Of a DNA stretch of 64,000 bases, positions 17,461 through 27,542 are shown in pieces. The DNA comes from Syntrophaceae bacterium. Lineage in GTDB: Bacteria; Desulfobacterota; BSN033; UBA1163. The stretch covers positions 1 to 64,000 of the forward strand of contig JACAEX010000041.1 of NCBI GenBank assembly GCA_013388635.1. Reading direction: 5' to 3'. Positions within the stretch are counted from its first letter, which is position 1. Each line of letters begins with the position of its first letter. Below the pieces are notes generated by a model, which searched no databases, had not been told where the DNA came from, and saw only the letters and a list, made by a program, of their open reading frames with translations. The translations under genes were made by a program, and so were the position numbers.

Positions 17461-17707
17461 GGAATAATGGAATATTCAAATATTGGAATGATGCGACAAA
17501 AGTCAAAATACGGATCAACAATCTGACCTCCTGGGTGTGTCACTTCGAGCTTGACTACGCTTGCCCCGTACTGGATACGGGCGAAAGCCAGCCTTTCTCT
17601 GCCAAGACTTTTGAGTGAATGCTTTCTCAGGAATAACGCGCTTCGCTGTTGCCAGCGTCGCTCTATATTTTTTCTCAACCCAATATTCCATCATTCCATC
17701 CTTCCAA
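17461..17707. repeat. Heptad arms enclosing a 183-bp spacer between murG and murC
   Basis: The left arm is GGAATAA, TGGAATA, TTCAAAT, ATTGGAA, TGATGCG (17461-17495). The right arm is CCAATAT, TCCATCA, TTCCATC, CTTCCAA (17680-17707), a near reverse complement. The murG stop (17691-17693) lies in the right arm. The enclosed segment is not A+T-rich, matches nothing I recognise, and keeps an open frame in phase with murC, probably by chance. No other array here encloses such a long core of different composition. Confidence 0.65.
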
Positions 17708-18788
17708 GTAGCCTGTAGCAGTGGTCTACGATCTCCTTAGCTGCAGCCGGCCGGCCCACCTTCCGGATCCTCTCCTCCATTTGAACACGTTTCTCCGGCT
17801 GCTCATAAAGCTCAAGAATGGACCGGGCGAGCGAGGGTCCGCTCAGCTCCTCATCCCGAATCATTTTTGCCGCACCCCTCTCCACCAATTTCTGTGCGTT
17901 GATCAACTGGTGCTGATGGGCTGCATAGGGATAAGGGATGAGGATGGCAGCCTTTCCGCAGACTGCCAATTCGGCCACCGTGGTTGCTCCTGATCGGCAG
18001 ATCACCAGATCAGATATCCGGTAACAGGTCCCCATATCTTCAAAGAAGGGCCTGACCAGCGCATCAAAACCCCTTTCCCGGTAGCCTCTCGAGACCCTCT
18101 CCATATCCTCCCTTCCCGTCTGATGGACGAATCGCACGGAAGACCTCAATCCCTGGAGCAGGTCGAGCGCCTCGATCATCGCCTCATTGATCCGATGAGC
18201 CCCTCCACTCCCTCCAAAAATGAGGAGGGTAAATCGATCTCCTCTCTTCTCTTCGATCTCCCTGTCATCTCTCGCCGGTTGAAGGATCTCTTTCCTGACC
18301 GGGTTTCCTGTAACAATCGTCCTGCGATCGGGAAAGTATTCTCTCGTCTCCTCAAAGGAGACAAAGATCCGTTGGCTGAACCACTTCAAGATCCGATTGG
18401 TCATCCCCGGAATGACGTTCTGTTCATGGATCGCCCGTTTCGTCCTGAGAAGGAAAGCGGCGATGAGCGTGGGACCGGAGGCATATCCTCCTACTCCTAA
18501 GACGAGCTGAGGTTTGAAATCCCTTAAGATCGAATAAGCCTCGCAGATCGCCATCGGAACAGACCAGAGGGCTCTTGCTTTCCCTATAAGGGACTTCCCT
18601 TGAAGGGGCCTGGCCTGGATCATCCTCAGCGGGAATCTCCCATTGGCCAGCACCTTGGCCTCAATCCCTCTTTGCGTTCCAATAAAGAGCACTTCGTTCC
18701 CCGCCTCCCTTTCCACCCATGCCTCTGCCACGGCCATCCCCGGGAAGAGATGACCTCCTGTTCCACCTCCGGCAATCACAAACCTCAT
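17691..18788 (-). CDS. murG: Lipid II synthase glycosyltransferase MurG
   Basis: GT28-family enzyme of 365 residues that transfers GlcNAc from UDP-GlcNAc to lipid I on the inner face of the membrane. GGGTGGHLFPGMAVAE at residues 7-22 is the first G-loop, GVGGYASGPTLIAA the second and LIFGGSGGAHRIN the third. ICRSGATTVAELAVCGKAAILIPYPYAAHQHQ is the UDP-GlcNAc-binding stretch, seen in two parts. Its start overlaps the ftsW stop by 4 bp, indicating translational coupling. The last codons fall in a heptad arm. Confidence 0.96.
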   Translation of the reverse strand: MRFVIAGGGTGGHLFPGMAVAEAWVEREAGNEVLFIGTQRGIEAKVLANGRFPLRMIQARPLQGKSLIGKARALWSVPMAICEAYSILRDFKPQLVLGVGGYASGPTLIAAFLLRTKRAIHEQNVIPGMTNRILKWFSQRIFVSFEETREYFPDRRTIVTGNPVRKEILQPARDDREIEEKRGDRFTLLIFGGSGGAHRINEAMIEALDLLQGLRSSVRFVHQTGREDMERVSRGYRERGFDALVRPFFEDMGTCYRISDLVICRSGATTVAELAVCGKAAILIPYPYAAHQHQLINAQKLVERGAAKMIRDEELSGPSLARSILELYEQPEKRVQMEERIRKVGRPAAAKEIVDHCYRLLGRME

Positions 18789-19885
18789 CTCCGTTCCATC
18801 TTTGTCGAAAGGTGAAGAAGAATCCCCACCCCGATCAGGTTCACCACCAAGGATGTCCCTCCATAACTGATCAAGGGAAGGGTCAACCCTTTCGTGGGAA
18901 GGAGCCCCAGAACGACGGCCATATTGATCACCGCCTGCAAGGAGATCATCAGCGTGATCCCCAGCGCCAGATACGCGCCAAACCGATCCTCAAGGGAGAG
19001 CCCGATCTGGATTCCCCTCAGCGTCAAAATGAGGAAGAGGAGTACGACGATCATGGCGCCGACCAAGCCCAGCTCCTCTCCGATGATGGAGAAGATAAAA
19101 TCGGTATGAGGAGCGGGGAGAAAGAAGAGTTTCTGCCTTCCCTCTCCCAATCCCGATCCGAAAAGACCTCCTGAGCCGAAGGAAAGAAAGGATTGGATAA
19201 TCTGGAAGCTGGTCCCGGTGGGATCCTCCCACGGCCTGATAAAGCTCATCAGTCTTTTATACCGGTACCCGGCATTCATCAGGAAGTACCAGGCAACTGG
19301 AGCCAGCAGCAAGAAGGCTCCGATCACATAGATCAACCTTGCCCCGCTGACAAAGAGAAGGAGAAAGACCATGACAGTCAGGAAGAGAGCAGCCCCGAAA
19401 TCCGGCTCCAGGGCCACCAGCGCAATGATCACACCGGAGAGGAGAACCGGGGGCAGAAATCCGAAGGAGAAGCTCCGGATCTTCTCCTCCTTCTTTGTCA
19501 GAAGATAGGCCAAAAAGATGGTCAAGCCCAATTTTGCAAATTCCGAGGGCTGGAAGGAGAAGAATTGGATCTTCAACCACCGCATCGATCCGCCTGCCCG
19601 GTGCCCGATGCCAGGGATCAATACACCGATGAGGAGAAGCACAGAGACGATCAGAATCGGATAGGCCAGTCGTCTCAAAACTCCGTAAGGGACGAACATC
19701 GTCAGGATCATCAGAACGAAGCCGATTCCGGCATAGAGGGCCTGCCTCTTCAAAAAGTAGTAGGGATCCTGGAACCGATCCCCGGCCAGGATCGCACTGG
19801 TGCTGTAAACCATCACCACCCCGATGCCCACCAAGGCCAGCACTACAATCAATAAGATATAATCGAATCTCCTTTTATGCTTCAT
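18785..19885 (-). CDS. ftsW: Septal peptidoglycan glycosyltransferase FtsW
   Basis: SEDS-family polytopic membrane protein of 366 residues, about ten transmembrane helices, that polymerises lipid II at the septum with FtsI. VVMVYSTSAILA near the start, GGSMRWLKIQFFSFQPSEFAKLGL in the middle (seen as GGSMRW and FQPSEFAKLGL) and PLISYGGTSLVVN near the C-terminus are SEDS signatures. It overlaps murG by 4 bp and follows murD after a heptad array. RodA is the alternative paralogue, but the dcw position supports FtsW. Confidence 0.95.
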   Translation of the reverse strand: MKHKRRFDYILLIVVLALVGIGVVMVYSTSAILAGDRFQDPYYFLKRQALYAGIGFVLMILTMFVPYGVLRRLAYPILIVSVLLLIGVLIPGIGHRAGGSMRWLKIQFFSFQPSEFAKLGLTIFLAYLLTKKEEKIRSFSFGFLPPVLLSGVIIALVALEPDFGAALFLTVMVFLLLFVSGARLIYVIGAFLLLAPVAWYFLMNAGYRYKRLMSFIRPWEDPTGTSFQIIQSFLSFGSGGLFGSGLGEGRQKLFFLPAPHTDFIFSIIGEELGLVGAMIVVLLFLILTLRGIQIGLSLEDRFGAYLALGITLMISLQAVINMAVVLGLLPTKGLTLPLISYGGTSLVVNLIGVGILLHLSTKMERR

Positions 19886-19894
19886 CGTGATGTA

Positions 19895-19953
19895 ATTTCA
19901 GATTTCAAATTTCAGATTTTTCAATCTGGGATTTGCAATCTGCGATCTGAATT
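19895..19953. repeat. Heptad array invading the murD 3' end
   Basis: The left arm ATTTCAGATTTCAAATTTCA and the right arm CAATCTGGGATTTGCAATC followed by TGCGATCTGAATTT are inverted relatives made of ATTTCAGA-type 7-bp units. The right arm is translated as the last ten codons of murD (NSDRRLQIPD). Confidence 0.8.
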
Positions 19954-21306
19954 TAGGCGGCAGACCACCTCTTTAAAAACCTTCCCTCTCTCCTTGTAAT
20001 CTCTGAACATGTCGAAACTTGAACAGGCCGGTGAAAGGAGGACGACGTCACCCCTCTCGGCCGATCGATAGGCGAGGATGACCGCTTCTTCCAGGCTCTC
20101 CGCCAGAACTGAATCGGTCAACCCTCCCAACTCCCGGCCCATTCGCTCCCTGGCCTCTCCGATGAGGATCAGTCGTTTGACCCGGCTCCGGATCAACTCG
20201 CTCAGAGGGGAGAGGTCCCCTTTCTTGTCCTTCCCGCCTGCGATCAAGATGATGGGGTCTGAAAAACTCTGGAGCGATTTGACGACCGATCCCACGTTCG
20301 TCCCCTTTGAGTCATTGTAGAAACGGATCCCTTCGATCTCAGCGACAAATTCAAGTCGGTGTTCAAGGCCCTGAAACCGACCCAGGACAGCCTGAGCCGC
20401 TCTTTTTGAACAGCCGAAGAGTCTCGAAGCCGTGAGGGCTGCCATCATATTCTCGACGTTGTGAACTCCCTTCAAAGGGACTCCGGCCAAGGGATAATCC
20501 TCCTCCCCCTCCCCGAGCCTCAGCCAGATCGCCTGATCCCTGAAAAAGGCCCCCTCGTCCAATCTCTCTCTCAGGCTGAAGAAGATTCTCTTCGCCTTCA
20601 CCTTCTCCACATACCCCATCACCATAGGGTCATCCCTGTTCAGGACGGCCACATCTTCCGAATTCTGATTGGCGAAGATCCTGACCTTTGCTTCGATATA
20701 GTCCTCGTACCGAGGATAACGATCCAGATGATCCTCGGTAATGTTGAGCAGGACCGAGCATCGGGGCCGGAACTCTTCGATCGCCTCTAACTGAAAACTG
20801 GAGATCTCAGCGACCACGATGTCCCATTGGTCTTTACTATCCGCAAAGAGGATCAACGGCTCTCCCACATTCCCTCCCACTCCGACCCTCTTCCCCTCCT
20901 CCTTCAGCATCTCACCGATCAGCAGGGTGGTCGTCGTCTTTCCGTTCGTTCCCGTCACCGCGATGATGGGGACATCGATAAAACGGTAGGCCAGTTCAAT
21001 CTCGCTGATCACCTGGATCCCTTTCTTCAGTGCCTTCTGGATCGGCTCGATGCCCAGTTCGACCCCTGGACTGACCACGATGAGATCCGCCTTGAGAAAG
21101 GTCTCTGTCCGGTGACCGCCCCATTCCATCGAGATATCCATCCCGTTGAGCTCCCGGACCGCCTCACCCATCTCCCCCTTCGGCTTCATCTCGGTTGTGC
21201 TGACGATCGAACCTCTAACTTTGAGAAATTTGACAGTGGCGACTCCGGTCCGGGCCAGGCCGACCACCAGAACCCTTCTTCCGTTGAGATCCATCTCCTT
21301 CGCCAT
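19921..21306 (-). CDS. murD: UDP-N-acetylmuramoylalanine--D-glutamate ligase MurD
   Basis: Mur ligase of 461 residues adding D-Glu. RVLVVGLARTGVATVKFL is the N-terminal Rossmann loop, VTGTNGKTTTTLLIG the P-loop, EISSFQLEAI and LNITEDHLDRYP the central-domain motifs, and NDSKGTNVGSVVKSL with LIAGGKDK the C-terminal ones. The natural end is probably near FKEVVCRL. The last ten residues, NSDRRLQIPD, are encoded by repeat DNA and form an acquired tail. Catalytic residues are intact. Confidence 0.95.
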   Translation of the reverse strand: MAKEMDLNGRRVLVVGLARTGVATVKFLKVRGSIVSTTEMKPKGEMGEAVRELNGMDISMEWGGHRTETFLKADLIVVSPGVELGIEPIQKALKKGIQVISEIELAYRFIDVPIIAVTGTNGKTTTTLLIGEMLKEEGKRVGVGGNVGEPLILFADSKDQWDIVVAEISSFQLEAIEEFRPRCSVLLNITEDHLDRYPRYEDYIEAKVRIFANQNSEDVAVLNRDDPMVMGYVEKVKAKRIFFSLRERLDEGAFFRDQAIWLRLGEGEEDYPLAGVPLKGVHNVENMMAALTASRLFGCSKRAAQAVLGRFQGLEHRLEFVAEIEGIRFYNDSKGTNVGSVVKSLQSFSDPIILIAGGKDKKGDLSPLSELIRSRVKRLILIGEARERMGRELGGLTDSVLAESLEEAVILAYRSAERGDVVLLSPACSSFDMFRDYKERGKVFKEVVCRLNSDRRLQIPD

Positions 21307-21370
21307 ACCACCAGATAATTCTTCCGTCCTCGGATTCCATTAAACGCCCTGTATGTATCGGAAGTCTGTA

Positions 21371-21518
21371 AAATCCGAAATCCGAATATCTAAATCCGAA
21401 ACAAATCCCAAAATCAAATTACCAAATTTCCAAAAAATAAAAATAATCTATTGTTTTGAATTTAGTGCCTTGAGCCTCTGAATTTGTTTCGAATTTCGTG
21501 CTTTGAATTTCGAATTTA
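21371..21518. repeat. Inverted heptad array between mraY and murD
   Basis: Units AAATCCG, AAATCCG, AATATCT, AAATCCG, AAACAAA, TCCCAAA, ATCAAAT, TACCAAA run without a gap from 21371. The right arm (about 21487-21518) carries GTTTCGA, ATTTCGT, GCTTTGA, ATTTCGA, the reverse-complement words. The mraY stop (21516-21518) is the end of the right arm. Confidence 0.85.
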
Positions 21519-22592
21519 CCTCAGTTTCAGTGTGCTGATCGCGACCAATCCCAGAATGATGCCGACGATCCAGAATCGAACAATGATCTTCGGCTCGGCC
21601 CAGCCCTTCAACTCGAAATGGTGATGGATGGGCGCCATCCGAAAGACCCGCTTCCTCCGCAACTGATAGGAGATCACCTGGATGATGACCGAAAGGACCT
21701 CCAGCACAAAGATCCCGCCCACGATCACAAGGAGGAACTCCTGTTTGGTGACGACCGCGACCGTTCCCAGGGCTGCGCCCAGGGCCAGAGATCCCACATC
21801 GCCCATGAAGACCTGAGCCGGGTAGGTATTGAACCAGAGGAAGCCGAGACCAGATCCGACCAGGGCCCCGCATAAAACCGTCAGCTCTCCGCTCCCTTTG
21901 ACGAAAGGGATCTGAAGATAAGTGGCAAATCGGTAGTTTCCTGCAAGGTAACAGAAGAGCATGAAGGTCCCGCTGGCGATGACAACCGGCCCGATCGCCA
22001 ATCCATCCAATCCATCCGTCAGGTTGACCGCATTGGCAGAGCCGACGATGACAAGCACAGCGAAGAGAATGTACCAATTCCCCAGGTCCGGCATCACCCT
22101 CTTAAAGAACGGAAAGATCAATCTCGAATCGTGATCAAAGGTGTAGAACAGGATCAGGCTGATGACCAAACCCATTGCCAACTGGATGGGGAATTTGTAT
22201 CGGGCCTTGATGCCCAGTCCGTTCTTATCGCGAACCTTCTTATAATCGTCCAGAAATCCGAGGACTCCAAAACCCAATGTGGTCAGAAGGACGATCCAGA
22301 TATAATGGTTGCTCAGATCCGCCCAGAGCAGGACCGGGATGAGCAGCCCTGCCAGGATCATGCTCCCGCCCATGGTCGGAGTTCCATTCTTGGCCATGTG
22401 ACGGGACGGGACATCCTCCCTCACCACCTGTTGAATTTGATAAGCCCTCAATTTTTTGATGAGCCAGGGACCGACGAGGAACCCGATCAGAAGCGCGGTC
22501 AAGAGCGCATAGATGGTCCTGAAGGTGATATAACGAAAGACGTTGAAAAACGAGTAAACCGTATGAAGAGGATAAAGTAGGTGATAAAACAT
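21516..22592 (-). CDS. mraY: Phospho-N-acetylmuramoyl-pentapeptide transferase MraY
   Basis: Polytopic inner-membrane enzyme of 358 residues, about ten helices. It transfers phospho-MurNAc-pentapeptide to undecaprenyl phosphate to give lipid [30 protein letters not shown] (aspartate pair), [12 protein letters not shown] (the third catalytic Asp region) and [13 protein letters not shown] are all present. The start overlaps no neighbour but lies 4 bp from the murF stop. The stop codon lies in a heptad array. Confidence 0.96.
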   Translation of the reverse strand: MFYHLLYPLHTVYSFFNVFRYITFRTIYALLTALLIGFLVGPWLIKKLRAYQIQQVVREDVPSRHMAKNGTPTMGGSMILAGLLIPVLLWADLSNHYIWIVLLTTLGFGVLGFLDDYKKVRDKNGLGIKARYKFPIQLAMGLVISLILFYTFDHDSRLIFPFFKRVMPDLGNWYILFAVLVIVGSANAVNLTDGLDGLAIGPVVIASGTFMLFCYLAGNYRFATYLQIPFVKGSGELTVLCGALVGSGLGFLWFNTYPAQVFMGDVGSLALGAALGTVAVVTKQEFLLVIVGGIFVLEVLSVIIQVISYQLRRKRVFRMAPIHHHFELKGWAEPKIIVRFWIVGIILGLVAISTLKLR

Positions 22593-22596
22593 CTCC

Positions 22597-23997
22597 TCAG
22601 GCCCTCCTCTCGATCAGACCCTCGACGACCTTCTCCATCGCCATCCCTCTCGAACCCTTCACCAATATCCAGTCACCCTCTCGAGCCATCCCTTTCAAAA
22701 TCCTGACCGCCTCGGAATGGCTCTCCACCACCCTTGCCCTTTCTGCTTCGAATCCATGACGAATGGCCGATTCTACGACAAGGGCCGCATGCTCTCCCAG
22801 GGTGAGGAGCAGATCGATCGAAAGCTCTCTGACCTTCTCTCCCAATCGCCGATGGGCCTCCTCCGCAAAATCTCCTAATTCCAGCATATCACCCAGCACA
22901 GCAATGGCCCTGCCTCCGCCCCTCACCTCGGCAAGCGTCTCCAGAGCCACCTCCATCGATCTGGGATTGGCATTGTAGGCATCGTTGATCAGGCTTCTTC
23001 CGCCTTCGAGACGGACCACCTCCATCCTCATGGGAAAAGGTCGGAAATGTTCAAGCACCTCCTTTACCTTCTCCAACTCGATCCCGAAGAGATCGGACAC
23101 GGCAATCGCGGCAAGGGCATTGGGCACGAAATGCCTTCCCAATAAAGAGAGGGTGACCCCGACCTTCCTGCCTTTGAAGATCAGTTCAAAAGAGGTCCCC
23201 TTCATTCCCTTCACCTCGATCTTCTGGGCCATCACATCCGCAGATTCCTCCACTCCAAAGGTGATCTTCCGCCCGGAAAACCCTCTGCCGAGATCGATCA
23301 CATGGGGATCGTTCTGGTTGACCAGGATCGTGCCATCCCCTCTCATCCTCCGGAAGAGCTCTCCCTTCTCCGCTTTGATCGTCTCCAGACTCCCCATCCC
23401 CTCGAGGTGAACCTTCTCGATATTGGTGATCAGCCCCACGTCGGGCTCTGCGATCTCGGTCAGCCTTCGAACCTCACCCGGCACATTCATCCCCATCTCA
23501 AGAACCACAGCCCTCTCCTTCTCCGTCAGCTTAAGAAGCGTCAGGGGAAGCCCGATGAGGTTGTTCAGATTGGCCTCGGTTTTGAGGACGGGAAGGGTCG
23601 TTTCGAGACAGGCGGAGATCATCTCCTTGGTGGTCGTCTTCCCATTGCTTCCGGTGAGGGCGACCACAGGGGTCCGATACTTGCGTCGCCGATCACGGGC
23701 CAGATCCCCTAAGGCCTTCAACGTATCTTTCACCACGATCACGGCCTTCGAGCGATAGCCGTTCCACCGGAAATCTCCGGCCCTCTCTTCTTCGATCAGG
23801 ATGCCTCCTGCCTTCCTCTCCAGGGCCTCCAAAGCAAAATGATGTCCGTCGAAGCGCGCTCCCTTCAGAGCAATAAAGAGCTCTCCAGGAGCCACCCTTC
23901 TCGAGTCTGTAGAGACCCCCTGAAGCAGGCCATCCTCCTCTCCCTGGAGAAGCTTTCCTCCGGTGGCTCTCAAAACCTCTCCGATCTGAACGATCAT
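22597..23997 (-). CDS. murF: UDP-N-acetylmuramoyl-tripeptide--D-alanyl-D-alanine ligase MurF
   Basis: Mur ligase of 466 residues attaching D-Ala-D-Ala. Visible are [19 protein letters not shown] (split here as VSTDSRR and LFIALKG) for UDP binding, [16 protein letters not shown] as P-loop, [13 protein letters not shown], and [18 protein letters not shown] with LGDMLELG in the C-terminal part. The start overlaps the murE stop by 4 bp, so the two are translationally coupled. Confidence 0.96.
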   Translation of the reverse strand: MIVQIGEVLRATGGKLLQGEEDGLLQGVSTDSRRVAPGELFIALKGARFDGHHFALEALERKAGGILIEEERAGDFRWNGYRSKAVIVVKDTLKALGDLARDRRRKYRTPVVALTGSNGKTTTKEMISACLETTLPVLKTEANLNNLIGLPLTLLKLTEKERAVVLEMGMNVPGEVRRLTEIAEPDVGLITNIEKVHLEGMGSLETIKAEKGELFRRMRGDGTILVNQNDPHVIDLGRGFSGRKITFGVEESADVMAQKIEVKGMKGTSFELIFKGRKVGVTLSLLGRHFVPNALAAIAVSDLFGIELEKVKEVLEHFRPFPMRMEVVRLEGGRSLINDAYNANPRSMEVALETLAEVRGGGRAIAVLGDMLELGDFAEEAHRRLGEKVRELSIDLLLTLGEHAALVVESAIRHGFEAERARVVESHSEAVRILKGMAREGDWILVKGSRGMAMEKVVEGLIERRA

Positions 23998-25526
23998 TCC
24001 TCCTCCAGGGCCTTCCTCGCTTCGATCCGATCATCGAAGGGAAATCTCTGCCTTCCGATGATCTGATAGTCCTCATGGCCTTTGCCCGCGATGAGAACGG
24101 TGTCCGAGGGCTGGGCTAGACGAATGGCCATACGGATAGCCTCCCTCCGGTCCGGGATTTTCAGATACCCTTTCCCCGATCTCCATGACCCGATCTCGCT
24201 TTGCTGCCACTCCTTGAGGGAAAGGGATCGGAATCCTGGTTCCACCTCTTCGAGGATGGCCAAAGGATTCTCTGTCCTCGGGTTGTCAGAGGTGAGGATG
24301 CTGAGATCGCTATAGGTCCCTGCCACCCTTCCCATCAGCGGCCTCTTGGTCCGATCTCGATCGCCCCCGCACCCGAAGACCGTGATCACCTTGCCATTGC
24401 CCTGGTGCGAGACCCTCAGGATCTCCCTCAACCCCTTAAGAACCCGCTCCAGGGCATCGTGGGTATGGGCATAATCCACAATGACATGGATTCCTTTTCG
24501 ATTCCCAATCCTTTCAAATCTTCCAGAAACGCCTTTTAGATCTTCCACCCCCTCTTTTACGGTCTCGAGAGGAATATCCATGGCCATCCCCGTAGCCACG
24601 GCTGCAAGGATATTATAAAGATTGAACTCACCGATCAGTTTCGAACGGAGGTGAAAATCGCCCCTGGGCGTTTTGATACGGCAGGAAAGGCCTTCAAAGG
24701 TGGAAACCACCTGATCCGCAGAGACATCACAGGATGGAGCAAGTCCGTAACGAATCACAGGGAGATTCTTTAACCCCTGAACCATCTCCTCTCCCTTCGG
24801 GTCGTCACCGTTTGTCACTGCAAATCGTCGGCTCTTCGAGCTACTGATCAGAGATTCTGAAAAGAGCTTCTTTTTGCTCTCAAAGTAATGGTTCAACGTT
24901 TTATGATAATCGAGGTGTTCAGCTGTCAGATTCGTAAAGATTGCGCCATCAAATTGGCAGGCCCAGACCCTATCCAGGTCGAGCCCATGAGAAGAGACTT
25001 CCATGATCACATGAGAGATTCCCTCCCGCGCCATCTCCCATAGGATCTTCTGAAGATCCAAGGATTCCGGGGTGGTATTGGAAGCAGGGATCGCCTTTTG
25101 ACCGAATCGATAGTTGATCGTCCCGATCACACCTGCCCCGTACCCCGCCTTCCTAAGGATCGATTCGAGGAGATAGGTGGTCGTCGTCTTGCCGTTTGTT
25201 CCTGTAATGCCGATCAGTCTCAAACGGGACGAGGGGTCTCCATAAAAATTTGAAGAGACCTTTGCCAGGGCCTTCCGGCTGTTGGGAACCAGGATCGTGG
25301 TGACACCGGGGACCTCCTGTCCATCCTCCAAAAGAACGGCCACCGCACCCTTCTCAACCGCTTTCTCAATAAACTGATGCCCATCGACTTCCATCCCTCG
25401 AATGGCCGCAAATAGAAAACCCTTCTCCACCCGATCGGAATGGTAAGCAATTCCTTCGATCTCTCTCAGGACCTCTCCGGTGATCTTTCTGATTTCAACC
25501 CCTTCCAATAATTTTTTTAATTCCAT
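23994..25526 (-). CDS. murE: UDP-N-acetylmuramoyl-tripeptide synthetase MurE (meso-DAP type)
   Basis: Mur ligase of 510 residues. GITGTNGKTTTTYLLES is the P-loop, NLTAEHLDYH the carbamylated-Lys-domain block, and VDYAHTHDAL with FGCGGDRDRTKRP the C-terminal blocks. The motif DNPR in LTSDNPRTENP is the specificity signature for meso-diaminopimelate rather than lysine, predicting A1gamma-type, Gram-negative-style peptidoglycan. It follows ftsI after 42 bp and overlaps murF by 4 bp. Confidence 0.96.
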   Translation of the reverse strand: MELKKLLEGVEIRKITGEVLREIEGIAYHSDRVEKGFLFAAIRGMEVDGHQFIEKAVEKGAVAVLLEDGQEVPGVTTILVPNSRKALAKVSSNFYGDPSSRLRLIGITGTNGKTTTTYLLESILRKAGYGAGVIGTINYRFGQKAIPASNTTPESLDLQKILWEMAREGISHVIMEVSSHGLDLDRVWACQFDGAIFTNLTAEHLDYHKTLNHYFESKKKLFSESLISSSKSRRFAVTNGDDPKGEEMVQGLKNLPVIRYGLAPSCDVSADQVVSTFEGLSCRIKTPRGDFHLRSKLIGEFNLYNILAAVATGMAMDIPLETVKEGVEDLKGVSGRFERIGNRKGIHVIVDYAHTHDALERVLKGLREILRVSHQGNGKVITVFGCGGDRDRTKRPLMGRVAGTYSDLSILTSDNPRTENPLAILEEVEPGFRSLSLKEWQQSEIGSWRSGKGYLKIPDRREAIRMAIRLAQPSDTVLIAGKGHEDYQIIGRQRFPFDDRIEARKALEEE

Positions 25527-25568
25527 CTTCGAAACGCTATGCTCTGCATCCTCCCTGCGCTTCTCCCA

Positions 25569-27542
25569 TTACGACGAGGACTGAAGTTTCAGATAGCAGA
25601 TGTCGCCTTTTTCGATCACGATTCCTGCCTTGGGCGTCTGTTCAACGACCTTACCATTCCCTGAGACCTTGATGATCAGCCCCTTCCCTTCAATGCGGCT
25701 CAAGGCCTTCCGCATCGACAGGCCGGTGAGGTCGGGCATGACCGCCTTCTCCAGGGTCTTTCCCACCTTACCATCCTCGCCCAGGCTTTGAGGTTCCGAT
25801 GTCTGATCACCTAAGGCAGCATCCGGTCCCTTCTTCACCACGAGAGTTCCCTTCGGGTGGATATGGAGATAAGGAAGGATCTTCTCCATCATGGCTCTGA
25901 ACAAGGGGGCAGCGACCACGCTTCCGTAGGCCGTACCCTGAGGTTCATCGATCACGACAACAAGGACGATCTTGGGATCCTGCGCGGGTGCAAACCCCAT
26001 AAATCCGCTGATGAAATGTTCTTCAGAGTAACCGCCCAGGACAGGGTCGACCTTCTGTGCGGTCCCTGTCTTTCCCGCCACCTCATATCCTGCAGGCACC
26101 GCGGCCTCCCCTGTCCCGCCCTTCTCTGTCGTCGCCTTAAGCAGTGCGGCCACCTTCCTGGCGGTCTCCTCGGAAATCACCCTCCTGATCACTTCCGGCT
26201 GGAAGGATTGGATGGTCTCACCCTTTTCACTCGTGATCTTCTCTACCACGTACGGCCTCATCAGAAACCCGCCATTGGCAATAGCCGAAAGGGCTGTGGC
26301 CAGCTGGATCGCGGTGACGGAGATCCCCTGGCCAAACGAGATCGTACCCAGAGCCACAGGCGGCCAGTATCTCGGGTGATGGACGATCCCCCTTCCTTCG
26401 CCCGGAAGGTCGATCCCTGTCTTCTCTCCAAAACCAAATGCACGGATATATCGGTAGAAACGGTCCTTTCCCATCTTTACGCCCACCTTGGATGCCCCGA
26501 TATTGCTTGAAAATTTGATGATCTGTTGAAAGGTGAGCCACCCGTACTTGGTATGGTCATGGATCGTTCGGTCATAGATCGCATAGGCTCCGTTTTCGCA
26601 AAAGAAAGAGTCGGATGGCCGTACCACATGCTCCTCCAGGGCAGTTGCTGCGAGAAAGGCCTTAAAAAGGGAACCTGGTTCAAAGCTATCAGTGATCGTT
26701 CGATTTCTCCAGAATTTAGACTGATACTGGAGGAACTGATTTGGGTTGAAGAAGGGATAGCAGGCCATGGCCAGGACCTTTCCGGTCTGAGGATCCATCG
26801 CAACGGCCATGCCCCCTCTCGCCCGCCATTTCTGGACTGCCGAGCTGAGCTCTGTCTCAACCATATGCTGGATATGTTTGTCCAAGGTGAGAAAGATATT
26901 CCGATGCTGATCCTCCTTCTCAAGCAGGCGGTCCCCTGTCACAATCTCCCGACCCAGGGCGTCCCTCCCCCTTGTCCACATCCGATTCCCTCCGTTAAGC
27001 AGGGAATCGTACTGGTACTCCACCCCCTCCAGACCTTTCGAATCGAGGCCGACGAATCCAATCACATGGCTGGCCAGCTGGGCATTGGGATAGCACCTCT
27101 GATTCTCTTTCAAAAAATGGATCCCGGGGAGTTGAAGGGCTTTGATCTCCTCGGCCTCTCTGGAAGATATCTTTCTTCGGATCCACTCAAAGGAGCGGTG
27201 GCTCTTCAGCCTCTTTCGCAGCTCTGCCCGATCCATCCGGAGGACACGGGCAAGAGCGCTTGCCGTCCCTTCGACATCGGTCACCCTCCGGGGATCTGCA
27301 TAAACGGAATCGACCTCAATGCTGACTGCTAACTCGTTCTCCTTCTGATCGTAGATGGTCCCCCGTTTCGGAACTAACGGGATCTGAACATGGTGCTGCT
27401 GAGCAGCCAGTTTATAGAGCTCTTCCTTCTTCAGCACCTGAAGCTGGAACATCCTCCCCACAATCGCCACAAAGCAGAAGAAGAGGAGGATTGAGAGGAG
27501 GATGATCCGGATTCTAAACCAGTTGATGGACTTCCGTTTCAT
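25569..27542 (-). CDS. ftsI: Septal transpeptidase FtsI (PBP3) with C-terminal PASTA domain
   Basis: Class B penicillin-binding protein of 657 residues. One N-terminal transmembrane helix (about 12-30) is followed by the pedestal domain (VPKRGTIYD). The transpeptidase domain has SLFK at 291-294 (nucleophile Ser291), SSN at 345-347 and KTG at 491-493. After a linker, a single PASTA domain occupies roughly 605-655 (MPDLTGLSMRKALSRIE). PASTA domains bind wall fragments and are absent from E. coli PBP3 but found in several other phyla. It overlaps ftsL by 4 bp. Confidence 0.95.
   Translation of the reverse strand: MKRKSINWFRIRIILLSILLFFCFVAIVGRMFQLQVLKKEELYKLAAQQHHVQIPLVPKRGTIYDQKENELAVSIEVDSVYADPRRVTDVEGTASALARVLRMDRAELRKRLKSHRSFEWIRRKISSREAEEIKALQLPGIHFLKENQRCYPNAQLASHVIGFVGLDSKGLEGVEYQYDSLLNGGNRMWTRGRDALGREIVTGDRLLEKEDQHRNIFLTLDKHIQHMVETELSSAVQKWRARGGMAVAMDPQTGKVLAMACYPFFNPNQFLQYQSKFWRNRTITDSFEPGSLFKAFLAATALEEHVVRPSDSFFCENGAYAIYDRTIHDHTKYGWLTFQQIIKFSSNIGASKVGVKMGKDRFYRYIRAFGFGEKTGIDLPGEGRGIVHHPRYWPPVALGTISFGQGISVTAIQLATALSAIANGGFLMRPYVVEKITSEKGETIQSFQPEVIRRVISEETARKVAALLKATTEKGGTGEAAVPAGYEVAGKTGTAQKVDPVLGGYSEEHFISGFMGFAPAQDPKIVLVVVIDEPQGTAYGSVVAAPLFRAMMEKILPYLHIHPKGTLVVKKGPDAALGDQTSEPQSLGEDGKVGKTLEKAVMPDLTGLSMRKALSRIEGKGLIIKVSGNGKVVEQTPKAGIVIEKGDICYLKLQSSS

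Noticed and set aside
16791-17618. Long forward open frame opposite murC
   Set aside because: Entirely antisense to clear MurC coding sequence; the translation is rich in His, Gly and Pro without any known motif. Shadow of the real gene.
17451-17678. N-terminal extension of MurC by 76 codons
   Set aside because: The product would exceed the family length and the DNA is a repeat-flanked spacer, so I treat the open frame as chance.
19193-19855. 220-codon forward open frame opposite ftsW
   Set aside because: Low-complexity Asp/Gln/Glu/His-rich product typical of antisense to a membrane protein gene.
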